Assembly: GCA_018713115.1 (NCBI GenBank)
Contig: DVFS01000056.1
Span: 1-53,047 of the forward strand
Direction: 5' to 3'
Length of the DNA stretch: 53,047 nt
DNA from: Candidatus Galligastranaerophilus faecipullorum
GTDB lineage: Bacteria > Cyanobacteriota > Vampirovibrionia > Gastranaerophilales > Gastranaerophilaceae
Part shown: one piece after another, positions 24,361 to 32,295 of the stretch
How the letters are laid out: each line of letters begins with the position of its first letter
How positions within the stretch are numbered: the stretch's first letter is position 1
Position numbers and translations under genes: made by a program
Notes under the pieces: generated by a model
Told to the model about the DNA's origin: nothing
What the model saw: the letters and a program-made list of their open reading frames with translations, nothing else
Database searches by the model: none

Positions 24361-26199
24361 ATGGGAACAAATGTCAATTTAGTGGATGTATTGAAAAAAA
24401 TTGCATCTGATGCCGGATTTATAAGTTCGGCAGGCTCTAAGTTCGGCGCAGGCGAGACGCTTGAACTGCTCTTCATTTCAGGCGGTTCGGACAAAGCCGA
24501 TACTCTGGTTTTAAAGGATACAAGCGGAGACAATTATTCAATTTCAGCACAAAGCCTGCAGGGGTATTTATCTGATGATGAGTTTAATGCCCTTATGGCG
24601 GGAGGTGAAAATAAAGTCACGGAAGTTCCGCAGGATATTTCCGCTACCGAAATTACCCTCGGCACAACAAGCGGGGTGGAAGCTAACACACAGGTAGAAG
24701 AAACGGCATCTGTAGGGTCTTCCGAACAAATTGAAAAAGAAATAGAAGCGCTTGAAAGGCAAAAAGCTGCTAATAACGAGGTTATGACTTCGCTAAAAGA
24801 GCAGATTGAAGTGCTGCGAGAAAAAGTTGAACAATCCATAAAAGAAGCCCTTGAAGCTATGGAAGAGGCAACAGATGAGCAGCAAAAACAAGCTGACAGG
24901 ATTGTACAAAAACAACTGGAAGATTTTCAGGACAGAAAAGCTGACGGCGAAAATGTAACACCTGAGGATCTTGCTGCGTCAGTGAAATCCGCAATATCTG
25001 CGGAAGGAATGCCTGAAGGATTCTCAACTGCTGTGTCGCAGCTTCTGTTTGCCGATACCAATGTTGCCCTTATGAATAGTCTTCTTGATCAGTTGAGCAC
25101 CAAAGTTCAGATTGGAAAAGACCTTGATAAACAGCTTGATACGCAAAATGAAGCTCTGGAAGCTGCAAAACAAGCCGAAGAAGCTGCAAAATCCTGCGAC
25201 CCTATCGGATTCCAGATGGGCGGAATTGATACCGACGGCGACGGTAAAGCGGGTAATGCTCAGTTCGACTTTTTCTACGACCATGACGATGACGGCAAAA
25301 TTAACTCACTTGATGACTTTGTCGGCGCAAAGGCAGATAAGGCGGGTGAAGACGGATGGAATGAAATTGAAAACCTTGACGGCGCCGGCGGTGCAAAAGA
25401 CGGGCAGATTACGGCAGATGAACTGACAAATGCCGGCATTAAAGTTATGGTAACCGATGAAAACGGCAAACAGTCCGCTATGGACATAAGCGAGTTTGAA
25501 GAAAAATTCGGCAAAATCGAAATCAACTCTCAAGATACAGAAGCGGGTGAGAATGGTTTTGTCGATAATGTCGGCCCTAAAAACTTTGATTCCGACGCAG
25601 GCAACAAGCTCCTGAGCTCTTTTAGTCTTAAGGTAGGCGGACAGGATTTAAACGGTTATCAGACAAGCGATACACAAGACTGGCTGGTTGAAAACTTTGC
25701 AAGCGTAATGGATATTGACAGTCTTAAAGAAGAGGGTGTTGATGTTTCCTCTATTGAAAATCTTCAGTCAGGAGAGCAAACAGATTTTGATAAATTCATA
25801 GAAGAATACAGAAACACCGTTATACCTCAACTTGAACAGGAAATTAAAGACGCATACGCCCAGCTTGGTTTCTCTGAGGATCTTGTGAATTCCATAAAAG
25901 AACTTGCCCAAGCTACGGCTGAAGTTGAAAGTTCAAGAATTGAAAACGAAATCGAAGCCAAGCAGGAAGAAGCAGCGCAAGAAGGCAAAGACTCGGATGA
26001 AGCTGCTGCCCAAATTAAAGAAGACGGAACAGATGTCGTAAATGAAGGCGAAATCGAAACAGTAAGCGACTCTGCAATACCGGAGGAAACGGTTGCTGTC
26101 GCAGACAGAGCAGTTGATACCGTAAGTGCTGCCGCAGATGCAGCAAATGCAGCAGGCATAGTTGATGACATTCTGCTTCCGGAAGAAGATACTATATAA
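24361..26199 (+). CDS. Large acidic coiled-coil protein with EF-hand-like calcium motifs
   Basis: The 612-residue protein is unrecognised. A short globular N-terminus (1-90) is followed by a coiled coil (about 118-195 and 245-275). EF-hand/dockerin-like loops follow: DTDGDGKAGNAQFDFF (about 291-306), DHDDDGKINSLDDF (about 308-321) and a degenerate DGAGGAKDGQITADEL (about 341-356). An acidic helical C-terminus ends in Ala/Val/Asp-rich sequence. There is no signal peptide or membrane helix. The loops carry D-x-D-x-D-G ligands, so calcium binding is plausible. AAAGG about 9 nt upstream supports the start. Composition, size and upstream elements match the gene at 8235, though sequence similarity is not obvious. 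Confidence 0.7.
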   Translation: MGTNVNLVDVLKKIASDAGFISSAGSKFGAGETLELLFISGGSDKADTLVLKDTSGDNYSISAQSLQGYLSDDEFNALMAGGENKVTEVPQDISATEITLGTTSGVEANTQVEETASVGSSEQIEKEIEALERQKAANNEVMTSLKEQIEVLREKVEQSIKEALEAMEEATDEQQKQADRIVQKQLEDFQDRKADGENVTPEDLAASVKSAISAEGMPEGFSTAVSQLLFADTNVALMNSLLDQLSTKVQIGKDLDKQLDTQNEALEAAKQAEEAAKSCDPIGFQMGGIDTDGDGKAGNAQFDFFYDHDDDGKINSLDDFVGAKADKAGEDGWNEIENLDGAGGAKDGQITADELTNAGIKVMVTDENGKQSAMDISEFEEKFGKIEINSQDTEAGENGFVDNVGPKNFDSDAGNKLLSSFSLKVGGQDLNGYQTSDTQDWLVENFASVMDIDSLKEEGVDVSSIENLQSGEQTDFDKFIEEYRNTVIPQLEQEIKDAYAQLGFSEDLVNSIKELAQATAEVESSRIENEIEAKQEEAAQEGKDSDEAAAQIKEDGTDVVNEGEIETVSDSAIPEETVAVADRAVDTVSAAADAANAAGIVDDILLPEEDTI

Positions 26200-26220
26200 T
26201 ATCCAGCATTCAATGTTTAC

Positions 26221-26247
26221 AAGGCGCTCTTTTAAGGGCGCCTTTTT
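26221..26247 (+). terminator. Intrinsic terminator
   Basis: AAGGCGCTC (26221-26229) pairs with GGGCGCCTT (26236-26244), 9 bp with one G-U, a 6-nt loop and a T-run. It ends the coiled-coil gene and touches the 3' end of the convergent pump gene. Confidence 0.85.
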
Positions 26248-27841
26248 ATATTACGCCTCTGTGTTTAAATATACGGTAATATGCGCGAATAGTTGTTGTA
26301 ATTTTCTTTTTCCTCGGCATTTTAAAAAGTAAAATCAAGGGTATTGCAAGTATGCACATAAGAGCCAGAAGTAGAAAAATGTCATAAAATGCGCAGAGTT
26401 TGGCTTGCGAGAGCATTTGTTTATAAAGATATCCGTTTGCTTTTTTTGCGGCAATATAGGGGGCAAAGTAAGTCATAAATTTTGTTTTCAGGAGCAGTAT
26501 TTTATAGTGAAAATTTAAATTTGTTCCCGAAAGATATGCTACAAGGTAGTTCTGGTGCACCTGTGATACGCGGGTAACAAAGGTTGACACGGCAGATGTT
26601 GATATTGCCGTCACTATATTTTTAAAAAGGGCATGTAGTCCTGCGGCATCTGCAAGCTTTGTTTTTGAAAGTGTTAAAAAAGAAAGGGCGCTTACCGGTA
26701 CAAAAGTTACTGCTATTCCTATTCCGAGTATGATATTGGGCAATATTATACTCTCGAGAGATGAAGTGTTATTAAGCCTTGAGAACATAAACACCGACCC
26801 TCCCATAATTACAAGACCTATTGCGGTTAATATTCTGTTTTCAACTTTATCTGCAATTTTTCCCATGACAAGCAGACCGATAAAGCAGGATATTGCCCTC
26901 GGGAATACCGAAACCCCGGCAAAAAACGGGGAATAGCCAAGAATATTCTGTACAAACATGGGTATTAACAGCAAGGTGCCATAGAGCATGATGTTTATGA
27001 AAGAACTTATCATTGTGCCGATAAGAAAATTTCTGTCTTTAAAGACACGTACATCAACTATGGGTTTTTTCCCTTCAAGTTCCCAAACATAGAAAAATAC
27101 AAATGAAACTACCGAAATAAGTGTCAGCCAGTATATCCAGTAAGTATCAAACCAGTTAAATTGCTCTCCTTTATCAAGCACAATCTGCATGCAGCCCATG
27201 CCCAGTATAATTGCAAAAAGGCCGACAATATCAAGCTTGCGTTTTGTGTTTGTTCGCTCTGCCGTGTCGTTTATAAAAAATTTTATAAGAACAAGACTTA
27301 TAAGGCATATGGGTATATTCATTATAAAAACCCACTGCCAGGAATAGTTATCTGTAAGATATCCTCCCACAAAAGGCCCGAAAAGAGGTGAAAACATTGC
27401 CGCAAAACCAAAAAATCCCATTGCAACCCCTTTTTTCTCGGGAGGAAACGTTTCCAGAAGCACTGCCTGCGCGAGCGGCAAAAGCGCCCCGCCTGCCGCC
27501 CCCTGAACGACGCGGCAGAGAATAAGCATGTGTAAATCTTTAGAGAGCAGGCACAATATGCAGCCAAGGCAAAACAAGCTGACGCTCCAGTATGCAACCG
27601 CTTTTTTGCCGCAGGCGTTTACCCACCACCCGAATATGGGGAGCATAATGCCGCCTGATATTATGTATGCGGTAATTATACTGTTTGCTTCATAAGGGGT
27701 TGCCCCAAAGTAGCCTGCTATATGCGGCTGGCATACGTTTGTTGCAGATGAAGCAACCATTGACATAAAGGCAGGCAAAAGTATGCTTATTGCCACAATG
27801 TAGGGATTTACTTTCTTTTGTGTTGTTATTTGCGTCGACAT
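26246..27841 (-). CDS. emrB: EmrB/QacA-type multidrug efflux transporter (MFS, DHA2)
   Basis: The 531-residue, 14-helix inner-membrane proton antiporter has the DHA2 hallmarks: an N-terminal SSATNVCQPHIAGYFG segment after helix 1, GWWVNACGKKAV in the 2-3 loop, LILCRVVQGAAGGALLPLAQAVL in helix 4 (condensed RVVQGAAGGALLPLAQ), and GFFGFAAMFSPLFGPFVGGYL (motif C, GPxxGG). Paired with an EmrA adaptor and TolC it would expel drugs across both membranes; TolC lies 1.7 kb away and an EmrA 24 kb away. It follows the DtxR-family gene by 52 nt with a 9-4-9 dyad between. The Shine-Dalgarno (AAGG) is weak and distant. Confidence 0.88.
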   Translation of the reverse strand: MSTQITTQKKVNPYIVAISILLPAFMSMVASSATNVCQPHIAGYFGATPYEANSIITAYIISGGIMLPIFGWWVNACGKKAVAYWSVSLFCLGCILCLLSKDLHMLILCRVVQGAAGGALLPLAQAVLLETFPPEKKGVAMGFFGFAAMFSPLFGPFVGGYLTDNYSWQWVFIMNIPICLISLVLIKFFINDTAERTNTKRKLDIVGLFAIILGMGCMQIVLDKGEQFNWFDTYWIYWLTLISVVSFVFFYVWELEGKKPIVDVRVFKDRNFLIGTMISSFINIMLYGTLLLIPMFVQNILGYSPFFAGVSVFPRAISCFIGLLVMGKIADKVENRILTAIGLVIMGGSVFMFSRLNNTSSLESIILPNIILGIGIAVTFVPVSALSFLTLSKTKLADAAGLHALFKNIVTAISTSAVSTFVTRVSQVHQNYLVAYLSGTNLNFHYKILLLKTKFMTYFAPYIAAKKANGYLYKQMLSQAKLCAFYDIFLLLALMCILAIPLILLFKMPRKKKITTTIRAYYRIFKHRGVI

Positions 27842-27855
27842 AAAAATTAATTACC

Positions 27856-27877
27856 TTGTGTTATGATAATAACACAA
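27856..27877. promoter_or_regulatory. Perfect 9-4-9 inverted repeat upstream of emrB
   Basis: TTGTGTTAT (27856-27864), GATA, ATAACACAA (27869-27877). It is 15 nt before the emrB start codon and contains the only AAGG ribosome-site candidate in one arm. It may be an operator or a translation-controlling hairpin. It does not match the GTTAG-N6-CTAAC sites. Confidence 0.45.
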
Positions 27878-27893
27878 AGAAAAATCATGCGGA

Positions 27894-28310
27894 CTAAGTT
27901 TTATATTTATTTTTAAATTCATCTCCGTAGTTTATACGGTAGTATTTTGTAAAAGCTATAATGCGTTTGAGAACATCTTTTGAAACTATGTGCTCTATTT
28001 TGCATGCATTATCCTGTGCCTCATCATGTGAGGCACCGAGAACTCCGGCAAAAAAATCATATAGCGATTTATGTTTTTCTATAACTTCCCTGGCGGTTAT
28101 TTCACCTTCTTTGGTAATTGTTATAGCGTCGTAGCGCCCGTAATTGATAAGTTTTTTATCACTTAGTTTTTTAAGCGCCTCTGTAACTGATGCGCGGCTT
28201 ACACCCAGCGCACGCGAAACATCGATTGCTTTAACCGAATTGTTTTTTTCGAAAATCATATAAACTGCCTCAAGATAATCCTCAAGGCTGGAAGTCAGTT
28301 TTTCATTCAT
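27894..28310 (-). CDS. DtxR/MntR-family metal-dependent repressor, short form
   Basis: The 138-residue protein comprises an N-terminal winged helix (SLEDYLEAVYMIFEK; ALGVSRASVTEALKKLSDKKLI) and a dimerisation domain (IEKHKSLYDFFAGVLG; DNACKIEHIVSKDVL), with no C-terminal SH3/FeoA-like domain. Candidate metal ligands are D11, E14, H80, C103, E106 and H107. C103-E106-H107 matches the iron regulators DtxR/IdeR (C102-E105-H106), whereas D11 matches MntR, so metal identity is open. I chose the ATG at 28310 because it gives the family's N-terminus and follows the upstream stop by 4 nt; the longer frame to 28370 overlaps that gene. It probably binds the paired operators in front of its own operon. 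Confidence 0.85.
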   Translation of the reverse strand: MNEKLTSSLEDYLEAVYMIFEKNNSVKAIDVSRALGVSRASVTEALKKLSDKKLINYGRYDAITITKEGEITAREVIEKHKSLYDFFAGVLGASHDEAQDNACKIEHIVSKDVLKRIIAFTKYYRINYGDEFKNKYKT

Positions 28311-28314
28311 TAAC

Positions 28315-29397
28315 TCAATTATGGTTATGATTTTGTGCTTTGTCAAGTTTTTGCGCTTTAGCACGGGCACAATTATTATCTCCGTTTCTGTATCCTACAG
28401 CTGTTCTGTAGCCTGAAATGAGGTACATTACAGGTAATAACGGCTCAATCCATTTTACACCCGAGAGCACTCCTGCTGTTGCAATATCGTCAGTATGCAG
28501 TGCAATGTCAAGCGCTTCGGGCTTTCTTTCTTCATTATTTCCCATCTGTTTCATACCTTTTTTTCCGCACTTATCAATAACGGGATTTACAAATTTATTT
28601 CCTATAATGTTTGCAATCCGGCTCCCGCCGATGACGCCTACCGAGAGAATTCCGCTTAAAATAATTCCTGTTTTCTTTAAGGGTGTAAGGTTTTTTATTA
28701 TTCCTTTTTCATTGAGTTTTTCTGCCGTGTATAAAAACGTTCCCGCACCGACATTACATAAAAATATGTTTGCAAAAAACTGATAAATTCCTTCTTTGAT
28801 TTTATTTTTTGTTTTTTCACCTGATGATTCATTTGTGAGCTTATCTGCTGCAACTCCGCCTGCAACTCCTGAGGCCACGGGTATGAAACCCATTATTGAA
28901 AGTCCGGATATTTCCTCAACAATTTTTTTTGACGTAATATCTTCTTTGTTCCCAAAAAGCGTGTTTATTATTTTTTCTGCGCCGTTTTTATCTTTAACAG
29001 CAGCAAGCAGTGTATCCGTTTCTTTTAGCGACAGCATTTTTTCTTTTGCTTTATTTAAAATTCTGACCGTGTTTTCCTCAAGTTTTGAATTCTGGTTTTT
29101 AAACTCGTCAATTGCTTTTTGCTGCACAAGAAGTATTTTTTTTCTCGGTATCGTTTCAATGAGGCTTTTCCCTTTAATTTTAATTAACTTTGCGCCCAGA
29201 AGAGAAGCCGAGGTAATGGCAGAAAGAATTACGGCGTTTTTTACGGCGCGTTTTTTTCTTTCATTTTGCGGTTGTTCTAATGTATCTTTTATTCCGAAAC
29301 CAAGCGCGGCCGTTGTCAGAATGAATGGCATTTTATGTGCAAGTGTGTTTGAAAGAAGAGGCTGGTCGAGAAATTTTCCAAGTGATGAAATTTTCAT
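28315..29397 (-). CDS. Unknown membrane protein, first gene of the DtxR operon
   Basis: The 360-residue protein is unrecognised. Hydrophobic segments lie near residues 22-36, 55-70, 175-195 (LSIMGFIPVASGVAGGVAA), 215-235, 250-270 and 325-345, separated by Lys/Glu-rich helical parts (about 75-165), so it may be a multi-pass or peripheral membrane protein. GGAG 10 nt upstream supports the ATG at 29397 over the longer frame to 29436, which would begin within the operator region. It is transcribed from a TTGACA-N17-TATTGT promoter covered by two DtxR-type operators and is followed after 4 nt by the regulator gene. A metal-related role is inferred from that control only. Confidence 0.65.
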   Translation of the reverse strand: MKISSLGKFLDQPLLSNTLAHKMPFILTTAALGFGIKDTLEQPQNERKKRAVKNAVILSAITSASLLGAKLIKIKGKSLIETIPRKKILLVQQKAIDEFKNQNSKLEENTVRILNKAKEKMLSLKETDTLLAAVKDKNGAEKIINTLFGNKEDITSKKIVEEISGLSIMGFIPVASGVAGGVAADKLTNESSGEKTKNKIKEGIYQFFANIFLCNVGAGTFLYTAEKLNEKGIIKNLTPLKKTGIILSGILSVGVIGGSRIANIIGNKFVNPVIDKCGKKGMKQMGNNEERKPEALDIALHTDDIATAGVLSGVKWIEPLLPVMYLISGYRTAVGYRNGDNNCARAKAQKLDKAQNHNHN

Positions 29398-29418
29398 GCG
29401 GTATTGCTCCGGTATAAT

Positions 29419-29481
29419 GTTAGACGCTCCTAACACATGTTAGGCATGTCTAACAATATGATAAAATGTAAAAAATGTCAA
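29419..29481 (-). promoter_or_regulatory. Promoter with two tandem GTTAG-N6-CTAAC operators
   Basis: On the minus strand TTGACA (29481-29476), 17 nt, TATTGT (29458-29453). Operator 1 GTTAGGCATGTCTAAC is at 29439-29454 (overlapping the -10) and operator 2 GTTAGACGCTCCTAAC is at 29419-29434. Their centres are 20 bp apart, two helical turns, allowing two repressor dimers on one face. This predicts autorepression of the DtxR operon. Confidence 0.75.
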
Positions 29482-29528
29482 CAGTACAAAAGAAAATTGC
29501 ATACCTGTATATCGTTTTTGTGCGACAG

Positions 29529-30830
29529 TTATAAGTTTACGGCTATATCCAGATTTTCCACATCAACTTCTCTTAAGAAATTTATATATGCAGAGTAGTA
29601 CTGTGTAAGTGCCGTGGTGTAACCGATTATAATAGACCTGTAGGACTGTTCTATAAGTATGAGCGGCGTGAGGTCTGTCTTGCCATCTTCGTAGTTTTTC
29701 TTGGAGGTTTTCATCATTCTTTTTGAATCTTCTATAAGGGAATCTGTATAGTAGTTTAAGTTAGTCTGGGCATTTACAAGTTTTTCGTATGCGGAGCTTA
29801 AGTTTGCAAATGCGTTGTTCTGTGCGGCTGCGTATTTAAGTTCGGCTTTTTCTATTTCTAGCTTTGCGTTTTTAATTTCAGGTGCAAAGTTGTATAAAAT
29901 CGGCAAATTGACAAGATTTGCATTCACATAAGCTCCGTTTAAGTATCTTCCGGCTTCACCCGACATGCCTATCGGCTGAAACAGGTATCCGCCGCCGATT
30001 TCAATATCGGGTACGCGTTTGCTTGTTTCAATTTTAAGGTTGTTCTTTGCAACCTCAATTTCCTTCTGGGCAATTTTAAGGTCGTATCTGTTTTGCTCGG
30101 CAAGTGCAAGAATATCGCTAAAACCCGGTAATTGAGTCTTGGGAGAAGGGGTTAAAAGTTTGTCAAAATGCCCGTCTTCTTCAAAAGATTCTACTATGGA
30201 ATCGTAAATAGGGTCGGTATCCATTACACTGTTAAACTGGAAGCGCGCCGCCATAATATTCGTGCGCGCGGTATTCAGCTGTGTTTTTATATGGTTGATT
30301 GAAATGTCAGACTGGATAACATCTGTTTCGCTTGCCTTACCAGCTTTGTAGCGTTCTTTTACAAGACGGTTAATCTCAAGCAGTGATTTTTCTTCAATTT
30401 CAAGAGAGTCAACAATGGTTTTTGCACTTACCAGATTAATATAGGCTTCACGGACATCCATTTTCAGGTCGAAATTTTTGTAACGTGCAGTTTCGTCGCT
30501 TACTTCAAAGCTTGCCTGTGCGCTTTTTTTGCGGTGTTTTCTTTTAAAAACTTCAATCATTTGTGTAACACCTATACCATGGGGGTTGCCTTTTCCTGCA
30601 GAACCTATCATCCAGTTTGTATCAATAGAGGGGTTTTGCAGTCTGTTTGCAGCTTTTATATTATTTTTGGCAATTTGTACATTGAGTTTTTGGCTTTGAA
30701 GCTCCATGCTGTTTTCAACAGCAATGTCTATTGCTTCCTGTATTGAGATTTTAGTAATTTCTTCAATACAGAAAGCTCCAGACGACAATGCTATAAGTAC
30801 TATTGCTGCCAGCGCGGCTCTTACTCTCAA
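29529..30830 (-). CDS. TolC-family outer membrane efflux channel
   Basis: The 433-residue protein has a signal peptide (MRVRAALAAIVLIALSSGAF, cleavage near residue 21) and two OEP repeats of long coiled-coil helices with strand segments, e.g. ISIQEAIDIAVENSMELQSQ and NAYLNLVSAK-like DVREAYINLVSAKTI in repeat 1, and LALAEQNRYDLKIAQKEIEV in repeat 2. It forms the trimeric channel used by tripartite pumps. The start is TTG at 30830, favoured by AAAGG 6 nt upstream and an immediate signal peptide. It is a single gene; probable partners are the EmrB-type pump downstream and an EmrA-type adaptor. Confidence 0.9.
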   Translation of the reverse strand: MRVRAALAAIVLIALSSGAFCIEEITKISIQEAIDIAVENSMELQSQKLNVQIAKNNIKAANRLQNPSIDTNWMIGSAGKGNPHGIGVTQMIEVFKRKHRKKSAQASFEVSDETARYKNFDLKMDVREAYINLVSAKTIVDSLEIEEKSLLEINRLVKERYKAGKASETDVIQSDISINHIKTQLNTARTNIMAARFQFNSVMDTDPIYDSIVESFEEDGHFDKLLTPSPKTQLPGFSDILALAEQNRYDLKIAQKEIEVAKNNLKIETSKRVPDIEIGGGYLFQPIGMSGEAGRYLNGAYVNANLVNLPILYNFAPEIKNAKLEIEKAELKYAAAQNNAFANLSSAYEKLVNAQTNLNYYTDSLIEDSKRMMKTSKKNYEDGKTDLTPLILIEQSYRSIIIGYTTALTQYYSAYINFLREVDVENLDIAVNL

Positions 30831-30912
30831 TTTTAACCTTTGTATATCTAAAATATGTGCTCTATGATTTTACCATTAATATTACATTCTGGCACCTTTT
30901 TTACAAATCTGT

Positions 30913-30918
30913 TATTAT
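30913..30918 (+). promoter_or_regulatory. -10 element of the sugar porter gene, probably leaderless
   Basis: TATTAT ends 6 nt before the ATG at 30925 and there is no Shine-Dalgarno. The -35 is not clear. Confidence 0.35.
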
Positions 30919-30924
30919 GAATAT

Positions 30925-32295
30925 ATGAAAAAGCATGAGTTCTGGTTATATTTTACTGCGCTTATGGCGGCACTCGGCGGATTACTTTCGGGTTACGATA
31001 CGGGCGTAATCTCGGGTGCACTTCTGTTTATAAACCAGAGCTGGGATTTAAGCGTTTCACAGCAGGGACTTCTTGTGAGTTCCGTTTTGATAGGTGCACT
31101 TACAGGTGCTGCAACTACAGGAGTTTTTGCGGATATTTTCGGCAGAAAGAAGATTATTATAGCAACTGCAATAATGTTTTTTATAGGTTCAATTTTCTGT
31201 GCACTTTCCCCTAATGTTGAATTTTTGATTTTTGCTAGAATATTTACGGGCTTTGCAGTTGGTGCGGTAAATTTTGCCACACCTCTGTATTTATCTGAAG
31301 TTTCTCCAAAGGAGAAGCGGGGTATGTTTGTTTCGCTTTTTCAACTTGCAATTACGGCGGGTATACTTTTTTCCTACGGGGTAAATGCAGTTTTTGCAAA
31401 TTTTCAACACAGCTGGAGGTTAATGCTGCTTGCGGGAGTTATACCTGCAGGAGTGCTGATGTGCGGCATGTTCTTTTTGTACGATACGCCAAGATGGCTC
31501 GTTCTTAAAGGAAGAGAAAAAGATGCGGCGCTTGCCTTTAAAAAAATACAGGGTGATATTGACGTCGATTATGAAATTTCCGAGATAAAAAAATCTTTTA
31601 TCTCGCAAGACGGTGCAAAATTTAAAATTAATTCATTATTTAAAAAATGGCTTATTATGCCCTTTGTGGTCGGCATCGGCATTATGTTTGCCCAAATTTG
31701 CACGGGTGTAAATACAATTATCTATTATGCCCCCACAATATTTAAGCTTGCAGGATTTGACAGTAACCAAAGCGCAATTTATGCCACCGGTCTTATCGGT
31801 GTAGTAAATTTCCTTATGACTTTTGTGGCAATAGCATACAGTGACAAACTGGGAAGAAAACCTCTTTTGTACATTGGGCTTGGCGGCATAATGCTGAGTC
31901 TTATAGTTATGGGCAGCGTTTTTGCTTTTTCTTTGCAGCTTGGCGATTATGTAAAATGGTTTGCGGTCGGCAGTTTAATTTTGTATATTATCTGTTTTGC
32001 ATTCAGTCTTGGGCCTGTCGGCATGACGCTTATTTCAGAAGTATTTCCGCTTAAGGTAAGAGGAGTCGCAATGAGTATTTGCATGTTCTCCAACTTTGTT
32101 TTTAATTTTATAATCACATACTCATTTCCGATTATGCTGAATAAAATAGGTGCTGCGTATACATTCTGGTTTTTTGTTTTGGTGTGTATTTTCTGCCTGT
32201 TTTTTGTATACTTCCTGGTACCCGAGACCAAGGGGACTGCCCTTGAAAAAATAGAAGAAAACTGGAAAAACGGCGTGAGAGCGCGGGATTTTTAG
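30925..32295 (+). CDS. MFS sugar porter (XylE/GalP/AraE-like sugar:H+ symporter)
   Basis: The 456-residue, 12-helix inner-membrane transporter has the sugar-porter signatures: LSGYDTGVISGALLFI in helix 1, DIFGRKK after helix 2, YLSEVSPKEKRG after helix 4, QICTGVNTIIYYAPTIF in helix 7, DKLGRKPLL after helix 8 and VPETKGTALEKIEE at the C-terminus. The helix-7 QxxxGxNxxxYY residues bind hexose or pentose in XylE. The exact sugar cannot be told. It overlaps the convergent Memo-AMMECR1 gene by 4 nt. It lacks a ribosome-binding site. Confidence 0.9.
   Translation: MKKHEFWLYFTALMAALGGLLSGYDTGVISGALLFINQSWDLSVSQQGLLVSSVLIGALTGAATTGVFADIFGRKKIIIATAIMFFIGSIFCALSPNVEFLIFARIFTGFAVGAVNFATPLYLSEVSPKEKRGMFVSLFQLAITAGILFSYGVNAVFANFQHSWRLMLLAGVIPAGVLMCGMFFLYDTPRWLVLKGREKDAALAFKKIQGDIDVDYEISEIKKSFISQDGAKFKINSLFKKWLIMPFVVGIGIMFAQICTGVNTIIYYAPTIFKLAGFDSNQSAIYATGLIGVVNFLMTFVAIAYSDKLGRKPLLYIGLGGIMLSLIVMGSVFAFSLQLGDYVKWFAVGSLILYIICFAFSLGPVGMTLISEVFPLKVRGVAMSICMFSNFVFNFIITYSFPIMLNKIGAAYTFWFFVLVCIFCLFFVYFLVPETKGTALEKIEENWKNGVRARDF

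Noticed and set aside
30889-30904. Possible sigma-54 promoter (TGGCAC-N5-TTACA) upstream of the sugar porter
   Set aside because: The -12 lacks the essential GC (TTAC rather than TTGC), and a -10 element closer to the ATG explains the start better.
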